A DNA stretch of 20,354 nt from Candidatus Dadabacteria bacterium (GTDB lineage Bacteria > Desulfobacterota_D > UBA1144 > Nemesobacterales > UBA2774): NCBI GenBank assembly GCA_003229065.1, contig QIHJ01000405.1, positions 1 through 20,354 of the forward strand, in the 5' to 3' direction. Under the pieces are notes generated by a model. That model did not search any database. It saw nothing but the letters and a program-made list of their open reading frames with translations, and had not been told where the DNA came from. This document shows, one piece after another, positions 1 to 5,575 of the stretch. The translations under genes and the position numbers were made by a program. The stretch's first letter is position 1, and every line of letters starts with the position of its first letter.

Positions 1-381
1 CAAGAGATAAGAAAAGACTCGGAAATTAACTCCGTTGGCGGCCCAACAATGGGCGCTGACCCTATTGTAGGCTCTATTATGGTCGTGAGCCACGATAGCG
101 GATATCCGCTGCCCGGGTTTCTGGTACGTAAGCAGGAAAAAGAACACGGCACAGGGAAGCTTATCGAAGGCAACCTGAATTCAGGTGACATCACGGCAGT
201 CGTGGAAGATGTCGTAACCACCGGAGGCTCTGTTATTAAAGCCATTGAAGCCGTACGCTCTGCCGGCGCCCAGGTAAAGAAAGCCCTTGTAATCGTTGAC
301 AGGGAAGAGGGCGGCCAGGAGAAGTTCAACGAGATCGGCGTCCCGCTCTACTCAATATTCAAAATCAGCGAGCTTCTTTAA
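1..381 (+). CDS. pyrE: Orotate phosphoribosyltransferase, 5'-truncated by window edge
   Basis: PyrE transfers orotate onto PRPP to give orotidine 5'-phosphate in de novo pyrimidine synthesis, in the cytoplasm. The frame is open from base 1, so the N-terminal part lies outside the window; about 126 C-terminal codons remain, and the ATG at 49 is internal. Diagnostic blocks are GGPTMGADPIV followed by FLVRKQEKEHGTGK, the flexible-loop region with its catalytic Lys, and the PRPP-binding motif VVEDVVTTGGSVIKAI with the two acidic residues and the TTGGS phosphate loop. The protein ends FKISELL, a normal PyrE end. It is followed at once by a hairpin repeat and a damaged gene, so pyrE is probably the last intact gene of its unit. 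The family call is secure; only the missing start limits it. Confidence 0.93.
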   Translation, partial: QEIRKDSEINSVGGPTMGADPIVGSIMVVSHDSGYPLPGFLVRKQEKEHGTGKLIEGNLNSGDITAVVEDVVTTGGSVIKAIEAVRSAGAQVKKALVIVDREEGGQEKFNEIGVPLYSIFKISELL

Positions 382-420
382 CTCAGTTGTCATTCTGAGG
401 AACGTAGTGACGCTCAGTAG
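382..420. repeat. Short hairpin repeat after pyrE (REP/MITE-like)
   Basis: CTGAG (395-399) pairs with CTCAG (413-417), and CGT (403-405) pairs with ACG (410-412) inside the loop; a second CTCAG lies at 382-386. The stretch TTGTCATTCTGAGGAACG at 387-404 resembles, from memory, a short intergenic repeat seen in many environmental bacteria. There is no T-run after the hairpin, so it is not a classical terminator. It sits exactly where the coding similarity of the next gene starts, so it may mark an insertion or deletion boundary. I see no second copy in this window. Confidence 0.4.
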
Positions 421-1442
421 CTGATTTATGTGACTTAGCCGAGACCTGCACGGGTACACAAGCGGCCTGCCCCGGAGATGCATTCGAGCCCGCGACCACA
501 GAGTGCCGACCCGTAACTGATATTTGCGATGTGGCCGAGACCTGCGACGGTGGCTCGGTTGCCTGTCCTGCCGACGTGCTCGAACCAGCGGGTGCAGTAT
601 GCCGCGCGTCTACTGACTTATGCGATATAGAAGAGGCCTGTGACGGGTTTGCAGCCGATTGTCCCGCGGACGAGTTCCTGCCTCCGGACGCTGTCTGCAG
701 CAATGATCCTCCGGGGATGTGCATAGAAAACGTTTGCGTGTTCGGCGGCGTAATCACCATTATAAAGGTGTCAGACCCTAAAGACGGTACGGATTTTGAA
801 TTTACATGCACTGACGAAACTGTTTCGGCGTGTGAAGGTATGGGAGACGCGAGCGGGATGTTCACACTTGACGACGAGCCTGCGGACTCTGACGGTATAT
901 CTAATACCGAGACCTCAGACCCGATGCCCGCGGGAGACTATACGATAGAGGAGATGGTACCTGTGGGCTGGCAGCTGGATGAGATTATTTGCGAGGACGA
1001 CCTCGACGGAAACTCGGTGCTGGATGCGGACGAAGGGATGGTAGTAATTGGCCTCGACCCCGGAGAGGACGTAATCTGCACGTTCTTTAACAGCGATATC
1101 CCTGTAGGTATAAACGGGTTTAACAACTCCTCCAAAATGCAGGTTATAAAGAACCGTCAGAATAAAATAAATATCTCGGGAGTAACACCGGGCGCAAACG
1201 TAAAGCTCGTGTGGGGTTTCAAGAAAGGGATGGGGTTTATAGGAAACGGGGCGTGCGCCGGGACACAGGTAAGTATCAAGCCTCACCAGATAATAGCGAC
1301 GTTACAGGCGAACAATCAGGGGAACCTGAACAAGACTTTCTTCGTACCGTCGACGTCTTCTAATAAAGCGTTCATACAGCCGATGGACATGAGTAGCTGT
1401 ATGGTTGGTGTGAGAAAGAAGGTTACACTTTTGAATGATTGA
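411..1442 (+). CDS. Cys-rich repeat secreted/surface protein, 5'-truncated
   Basis: I cannot assign a specific function. The frame is open from 411, after a TGA at 408-410, to a TGA at 1440-1442. The first start codon is GTG 531, but protein-like repeats of the form CD(L/V/I)xExCxGxxxxCPxD already begin near 430 and continue through it: about three tandem copies spanning 430-700. This means 531 is internal to a repeat and the true N-terminus with its signal peptide is lost. The middle (about 745-1105) reads as a beta-rich, acidic prealbumin/SpaA-like domain with GDYTIEEMVPVGWQ and a DDLDGNSVLDADEG loop that could bind calcium. The C-terminal 110 residues are a Gly/Asn-rich basic domain of unknown family. 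Cysteine content and lack of cytoplasmic motifs suggest export. The nearby hairpin repeat suggests the 5' part was removed by rearrangement. It may be expressed from GTG 531 or be a remnant. Confidence 0.6.
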   Translation, partial: RSVADLCDLAETCTGTQAACPGDAFEPATTECRPVTDICDVAETCDGGSVACPADVLEPAGAVCRASTDLCDIEEACDGFAADCPADEFLPPDAVCSNDPPGMCIENVCVFGGVITIIKVSDPKDGTDFEFTCTDETVSACEGMGDASGMFTLDDEPADSDGISNTETSDPMPAGDYTIEEMVPVGWQLDEIICEDDLDGNSVLDADEGMVVIGLDPGEDVICTFFNSDIPVGINGFNNSSKMQVIKNRQNKINISGVTPGANVKLVWGFKKGMGFIGNGACAGTQVSIKPHQIIATLQANNQGNLNKTFFVPSTSSNKAFIQPMDMSSCMVGVRKKVTLLND

Positions 1443-1462
1443 GTAAGCAGATATAAATGGGG

Positions 1463-2845
1463 TTAAGGGGCGGTAATATCGTACTCTTCCAGTTTTCTTC
1501 TGAGAGTGAGGCGGTTGATTCCAAGTGTCCTTGCAGCCTGAGAGCGGTTCCAGCTGCTTGCGTTAAGCGCCTCTACGAGCATTATCCTCTCAGACTGTTT
1601 TATTATCCGGTCATAAACGTTTCCGCTGTTACCTGTGTTTATGAGCGCCCTTACGGATTCTCTAAGGGAGTCAGAATACGAAGCCGGCTCACCGATACTT
1701 TTATGTGCAGGTCTTAAATTGATATCCAGATCATAGGACGTTAGGTAGGGGGTTTTGGTAAAAGCGATTGCTTTACGTATTACGTTTTCAAGCTCCCTTA
1801 CGTTTCCTGGCCACTCATACTCCATAAGCATGTCCTGGAACTTGGCTGTTACGCCGTGTATATCCTTTCCTATCTGGTTTGCGTGTCTTCTGGTAAGACA
1901 TTCGGTCAGAAGCGGTATGTCTTCCTTCCTTTCCTTAAGAGCGGGAAGCTTTATATTTACAACGTTAATTCTGTAGTAGAGGTCCTCTCTGAAACTGCCC
2001 TGAGCGACAAGGACATCAATGTCCTTGTTCGTTGCCGTGATAATTCTTACGTCGACCGATTGCTCCGCGTTACTCCCGAGGCGGTGAAACGCGCCGTTCT
2101 GTAGCACCCGCAGCACCTTGGCCTGAAGGGAGAGCGACATGTCCCCGATCTCGTCCAGAAAAATTATGCCGCTGTCGGCCTCCTCGAACTTCCCGATCCT
2201 GGACGCATCGGCCCCCGTAAAAGCGCCCTTCTCAAAACCGAAGAGCTCGGCTTCAAGAAGGTTCTCGGGGATTGCGGCGCAGTTGAGGACTACAAAAGGC
2301 TTCTCCCACCTGGTGCTGACTTTCCATACGGACTCGGCCACAAGCTCCTTTCCCGTTCCGCTCTCGCCTGTTATGAGCACCGGGACGTCCACTCTGCCAA
2401 CCTGTCCGATGAGCTTACAAATTTCTTGGAGCATCGGAGAGTCCCCTACGATAGCGCATGTAACGCTTGAGCCCTCCACCTCGCCCGGAAACTGTATCAC
2501 ACGCTTTTTTGCCTCGCTATTAATGCCGAGGGCGCGGCTTACCGATTCGGCCAGGAGGGAAGTGCCGAGCGGTCTGAATATGCAGTCATACGCACCGAAA
2601 GTCATCGATTCGATCAGGTACCTGGCTCCTCTCTCAGCAGTTATTACTATTACAAATGCCTTTTTCTTCAAGCTGCTGAGTCCGCTCAACCCGACGCTAT
2701 CCACGTCCAATAGCAGGACGTCAGTGTCTTTGATATCGTCAATATTCTCAAAGACAGCAATGTCGATCGGGTCGAGTATACTGTTTATTTCCGCTATTAT
2801 TCCGGTATCTTTACTAAGTACCGATACTTTTCCATGTTCAGACAT
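1463..2845 (-). CDS. Sigma-54-dependent NtrC-type activator (AAA+/Fis HTH)
   Basis: An enhancer-binding protein that would use ATP hydrolysis to open sigma-54 RNA polymerase complexes. The 460 residues show a receiver-like domain (1-105), a central AAA+ domain (about 130-370) and a C-terminal Fis-type helix-turn-helix (about 430-456, NRSQAARTLGINRLTLRRKL). Walker A is GESGTGKE at 160-167, the sigma-54-contacting GAFTGA loop is at 207-212, and Walker B IIFLDE is at 227-232. WPGNVREL is at 345-352. The receiver keeps Asp47 (LLLDVDS) and Thr69, but the acidic pair at the end of strand 1 is replaced by Ser11-Lys12 and the conserved Lys by Arg91, so phosphorylation control is doubtful. No histidine kinase gene is adjacent. 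ATG 2845 follows an AGAGGA ribosome site. It is divergent from the cysP-cysH pair, whose upstream region carries a sigma-54 promoter, so that pair is the likely target. Confidence 0.95.
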   Translation of the reverse strand: MSEHGKVSVLSKDTGIIAEINSILDPIDIAVFENIDDIKDTDVLLLDVDSVGLSGLSSLKKKAFVIVITAERGARYLIESMTFGAYDCIFRPLGTSLLAESVSRALGINSEAKKRVIQFPGEVEGSSVTCAIVGDSPMLQEICKLIGQVGRVDVPVLITGESGTGKELVAESVWKVSTRWEKPFVVLNCAAIPENLLEAELFGFEKGAFTGADASRIGKFEEADSGIIFLDEIGDMSLSLQAKVLRVLQNGAFHRLGSNAEQSVDVRIITATNKDIDVLVAQGSFREDLYYRINVVNIKLPALKERKEDIPLLTECLTRRHANQIGKDIHGVTAKFQDMLMEYEWPGNVRELENVIRKAIAFTKTPYLTSYDLDINLRPAHKSIGEPASYSDSLRESVRALINTGNSGNVYDRIIKQSERIMLVEALNASSWNRSQAARTLGINRLTLRRKLEEYDITAP

Positions 2846-2868
2846 ATAGCATCCTCTGCTGTTACAAA

Positions 2869-2897
2869 AATATACAGGCTGATTAAAATATAATCAA
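2869..2897 (-). promoter_or_regulatory. Likely sigma-70 promoter of the sigma-54 activator gene
   Basis: Read on the minus strand, TTGATT (2897-2892) and TATATT (2874-2869) are separated by 17 bases, a good -35/-10 pair. Transcription would start near 2862, giving a leader of under 20 bases before ATG 2845. The -35 element lies inside the palindrome at 2880-2896, so a protein bound there would compete with polymerase. Prediction from sequence only. Confidence 0.45.
2880..2896. promoter_or_regulatory. Palindrome, candidate activator-binding site (UAS)
   Basis: TGATTA-N5-TAATCA is a perfect 17-base dyad. Its centre is about 63 bases upstream of the -24 element of the sigma-54 promoter, and it overlaps the activator's own -35 element. 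Enhancer-binding proteins with Fis-type helix-turn-helix domains usually bind such dyads upstream of the promoter they activate, so this site could serve activation of cysP and autorepression at once. AT-rich palindromes also arise by chance. Confidence 0.4.
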
Positions 2898-2949
2898 GGA
2901 CTTGCATTATCTAGTAGAAATACCGGCTCAAATCCCTTATATTGGCCCC

Positions 2950-2964
2950 TGGCACTTTAATTGC
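2950..2964 (+). promoter_or_regulatory. Sigma-54 (-24/-12) promoter upstream of cysP-cysH
   Basis: TGGCAC-TTTAA-TTGC matches the sigma-54 consensus TGGCAC-N5-TTGC exactly. The invariant GG (2951-2952) and GC (2963-2964) are separated by the required 10 bases. The start would fall near 2975, leaving about 70 bases of leader before the permease start codon at 3047. The only gene divergent from this site encodes a sigma-54 activator with an intact GAFTGA loop, which strongly supports the call. Confidence 0.77.
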
Positions 2965-3046
2965 CTATTCTATTCAAATTCGGAATCAATATATACAAAA
3001 TCGCTATCATAACCCTTATGCAATATTACTCACAGGAGATAAATAG

Positions 3047-4060
3047 TTGGAATTGATACTGCCAATAGCGCTTGTGCTCTCGGCGTTTCTGGCTCTCAAT
3101 ATCGGAGCTAACAATTCGGCTGCCGCAATGGCGACCTCCTACGGGGCAGGAGTGAGATCAAAGAGACAGGCTACGATACTGATTGCGGTGTTTGCATTGC
3201 TGGGCGCAGTAATAGCGGGCGCCCCGGTCGTAAGCACGATCGGAAAGGGGCTGGTGCCAAGCGAAGTGCTTTCCTCTCATGTGGGGCTTGTACTAATAAT
3301 ATTCGTAATCGCTATAATATTCGTCTCATGGGCCAATGTGGCGCGCGTGCCTATCGCTACGACGCACGCTATTGTGTGCGCCATAGCAGGCGTAGGGATA
3401 TATTCAAGCGCGCTGAACGGACAAAAATTTATAGAGATAGTCATATGGTGGATTTGCGCCCCCGTAATTGCCTGGGTTGTAAACTTCCTATTCGCAAAGT
3501 ACTTGTATTTCAGAACGCTTAAATATCTGACTGACCGTTACTCGGAGACGAGTATAAACCGGATTCTTACTATTCTGATTACGATTTCGGGTACGTTCCT
3601 GGCATTCTCGGCGGGAGCCAATAATTCGGCCAACGCTGTAGGTCCTATAGTGGGGCTCGGGCTGATCAGCTCATATTGGGGAGCCGTAATCGCGGGGGTG
3701 GCTATGGGCGTAGGAGCGATACTATTCGGAGGCAGGGTGCTTGACTCGGTGGGGAAGGAAATAACCGAGATTTGTATTTTAAGGGCTGTTTCAGTTGAAT
3801 TTACCGCGGCTGCGCTTATACTCGTAGCCTCTTTCTCGGGCATACCTGTATCTATAGCAGAGATCGTGACATCAGGTATAATTGGTTTTTCATGTGCTCA
3901 GCAGGGTTTTGGCGTAACGGCGCGAAACAGGCATGTGATGAGAATCGCGTTTTTCTGGATTGTGATTCCATTCATAGCCGTGGGTATGGGTTATGCATTA
4001 TCGTCCTTATATTTTAACTATAACATTGGCGAATTAATAAGTATGAGTATTGCTCATTAG
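3047..4060 (+). CDS. cysP: PiT-family permease, probable sulfate permease
   Basis: An integral membrane anion permease of the inorganic-phosphate-transporter family, most likely importing sulfate. The 337 residues are almost entirely hydrophobic helices arranged as an inverted repeat. The family signature occurs twice, as GANNSAAAMA (20-29) and GANNSANAVGP (190-200). True phosphate carriers typically have GAND at this place; the NN form and the context AFSAGxNNxANAVGP match what I recall of Bacillus CysP sulfate permease, as does the short length (about 350). The next gene is cysH, and cysH-cysP pairing is known from Bacillus. TTG 3047 is chosen because an AGGAGA ribosome site lies 8 bases upstream and the MELxxP start resembles CysP. 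A sigma-54 promoter lies 80-100 bases upstream. Substrate (sulfate, thiosulfate or phosphate) is inferred, not proven. Confidence 0.85.
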   Translation: MELILPIALVLSAFLALNIGANNSAAAMATSYGAGVRSKRQATILIAVFALLGAVIAGAPVVSTIGKGLVPSEVLSSHVGLVLIIFVIAIIFVSWANVARVPIATTHAIVCAIAGVGIYSSALNGQKFIEIVIWWICAPVIAWVVNFLFAKYLYFRTLKYLTDRYSETSINRILTILITISGTFLAFSAGANNSANAVGPIVGLGLISSYWGAVIAGVAMGVGAILFGGRVLDSVGKEITEICILRAVSVEFTAAALILVASFSGIPVSIAEIVTSGIIGFSCAQQGFGVTARNRHVMRIAFFWIVIPFIAVGMGYALSSLYFNYNIGELISMSIAH

Positions 4061-4074
4061 ACGGTGCGCCCGTT

Positions 4075-4896
4075 GTGCGGGCTGTAAAATTACGGAGGTG
4101 CTTTGCAATTAGCGCTGAGCAGAATTTATCTAAAGATTCTCTGAGTTCGGAAAACGCCGGCATCAGGTTTAATGCCGAGCAGGTTCTAAAGCTCAACCGG
4201 GATTATAAAGACAAAAGCCCCAAAGAGGTGCTCAAGTGGGCTGTGGAAACCCTGCACCCGAGGCTGGCTCTGGCATCGAGCTTTCAGTCCCAAGGTGTCG
4301 TGCTTATAGACATGCTCATGAAAGTGAGCAGTGAAGCCAGGATTTTCACTCTCGACACAGGAAGGCTGAACCAGGAAACCTATGACGTTATGGACAGAGT
4401 AAGGAGCCGCTACAACACTCAGATCGAGGTGCAGTTCCCGGATAAAGACGAAGTGGAAAAGATGGTCACCGAGCGCGGTATGAACCTCTTTTACAAAAGT
4501 AAGGAAAACAGGTTCTTATGCTGTGAGATGAGAAAAGTAAATCCGCTCAAAAAGTTCCTGATCGGTCTTGACGGTTGGGTAACCTCGATCAGACGGGGAC
4601 AGACCGAGAACAGGGCCCATGCCGCAAAGTTTGAAATAGACGAGCTTCACGGCGGTATATTAAAAATTAATCCCCTTGTTGACTGGACTACGGAGCAGGT
4701 CTGGGACTACATAAATGAGCACCAGGTCCCATATAACAAGCTGCACGATCTGGGTTACCCCAGTATCGGATGCGCCCCGTGCACCAGGGCCGTAAAACCA
4801 GGTGAGGACGCAAGGGCGGGCCGCTGGTGGTGGGAAAGCGATTCAGATAAGGAGTGCGGTCTCCATATAGATCACCAAATTAATGTACCTATGTAA
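4075..4896 (+). CDS. cysH: Adenylylsulfate (APS) reductase, thioredoxin-dependent
   Basis: Reduces activated sulfate to sulfite with thioredoxin in assimilatory sulfate reduction, in the cytoplasm. Motifs, numbered from GTG 4075, are SSFQSQG (68-74) in the adenylyl-pyrophosphatase fold, LDTGRLNQETYD (93-104), SIRRGQTENRA (171-181), the cysteine pairs Cys149-Cys150 and Cys233-Cys236 that ligate a [4Fe-4S] cluster, and the catalytic ECGLH with Cys261. The four cluster cysteines point to APS rather than PAPS as substrate. The start is uncertain. GTG 4075 lies 15 bases after the permease stop with no ribosome site, while a strong GGAGG at 4094-4098 sits 9 bases before an in-frame ATT at 4108; no ATG, GTG or TTG is in frame near it. 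Either start leaves the whole domain intact. It is in an operon with the permease; no sat or cysC gene is seen here. Confidence 0.93.
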   Translation: MRAVKLRRCFAISAEQNLSKDSLSSENAGIRFNAEQVLKLNRDYKDKSPKEVLKWAVETLHPRLALASSFQSQGVVLIDMLMKVSSEARIFTLDTGRLNQETYDVMDRVRSRYNTQIEVQFPDKDEVEKMVTERGMNLFYKSKENRFLCCEMRKVNPLKKFLIGLDGWVTSIRRGQTENRAHAAKFEIDELHGGILKINPLVDWTTEQVWDYINEHQVPYNKLHDLGYPSIGCAPCTRAVKPGEDARAGRWWWESDSDKECGLHIDHQINVPM

Positions 4897-4927
4897 CTGC
4901 CGGAATTTTGAGTGATGCGGGTTATTC

Positions 4928-5365
4928 TTATTGAAGATTTGAGCTTTCCCCGGACTCCCCGCCCTTTGTAGTAAAAGGTGCCGGAGAGGCGTGATGGATC
5001 AGCATCAGCCAGCCTGAGTCGGTTTTTTCGAATATATTAGTAGATACCGAAACATTCATCATCACAGGGTCTCTCTTGATATATGTAAGCTCCTGGATAC
5101 AGGTGACCCAGGCAGATTCTCCTCTTAAATCGACGGTGACATTGTGGAGGTTAATTTGTAGTTTATCCTCAGGATCAAAAACGTTCTCCCAGCTTTGTAT
5201 TATGGCGTCGAAGCCCCTTAGCATAATCCACCCCGGATGTGTACAGCCGGCCCGCTCATTACGTACGAATACCCTCTCCATAAGCTCCAGGTCTCTATCG
5301 CCGAGAGCTTCGTAAAAACGGCTGTTCGCTTTAATGATCTGGTCTATATCCGGGTTGTCTGTCAT
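4928..5365 (-). CDS. SnoaL/NTF2-like small protein (DUF4440-type)
   Basis: A 145-residue soluble protein with the pattern of the NTF2/SnoaL fold: an N-terminal helix pair (IDQIIKANSRFYEALGDRDLELMERVF), a loop with HPGWIMLRGFDAIIQSWENVF, then antiparallel strands (INLHNVTVDLRGESAWVTCIQELTY) and a final strand GWLMLIHHASP. The His and Trp residues in HPGW and IHHASP line the pocket in relatives, but substrates vary widely in this fold, so no reaction can be named. ATG 5365 is the only good start, and no strong ribosome site is seen before it. It lies downstream of rseP with a 210-base gap, probably as a separate unit, and is convergent with cysH, the two stops being 31 bases apart. The family call is firm; the function is unknown. 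Confidence 0.8.
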   Translation of the reverse strand: MTDNPDIDQIIKANSRFYEALGDRDLELMERVFVRNERAGCTHPGWIMLRGFDAIIQSWENVFDPEDKLQINLHNVTVDLRGESAWVTCIQELTYIKRDPVMMNVSVSTNIFEKTDSGWLMLIHHASPAPFTTKGGESGESSNLQ

Positions 5366-5378
5366 GAGGCGTCTTTTA

Positions 5379-5525
5379 TTATATACCTGATTTGCGGAGA
5401 TAGTTCTTGTCTCTGGAAATCGGGTATTTAGTCAGTATATCCTCTTGATACCCGCCATTTGTCAGCTCTGAGATAGAGTCGAGGACAGGCGGCTGATCCG
5501 ACGTTCGAGCCTGTGGTTTTGGCCC
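5379..5525 (-). pseudogene. Possible 48-codon gene remnant between rseP and the NTF2-like gene
   Basis: The 210 bases between 5366 and 5575 hold no full gene. On the minus strand, between stops at 5526-5528 and 5379-5381, there is a 48-codon open stretch reading ...VLDSISELTNGGYQEDIL followed by TKYPISRDK. It has protein-like composition faintly reminiscent of the end of a DUF433-type antitoxin, but contains no ATG, GTG or TTG. It may be the eroded 3' end of a lost gene or a chance frame. I see no promoter or terminator here that I would defend. Confidence 0.2.
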
Positions 5526-5575
5526 TTATGAGCAATAAACTGTAATATCTAATACCGCATACGCGTTATTCCGCC

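Noticed and set aside
383..1286. Minus-strand open frames opposite the Cys-repeat gene
   Set aside because: They are low-complexity (Ser/Ala/Pro) mirror frames of a repetitive Cys-rich coding sequence, with no ribosome sites or motifs.
2139..2849. 236-codon plus-strand open frame opposite the sigma-54 activator
   Set aside because: It is antisense to a gene with all family motifs, is Ser/Pro-rich without recognisable domains, and is explained by the codon bias of the real gene.
3047..4060. Phosphate permease (PitA-type)
   Set aside because: The family fold is the same, but the double GANN signature, the short length and the cysH neighbour fit the CysP sulfate branch better. Phosphate is not excluded.
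4103..4105. TTG as the cysH start behind the GGAGG site
   Set aside because: It is in the wrong reading frame for CysH.
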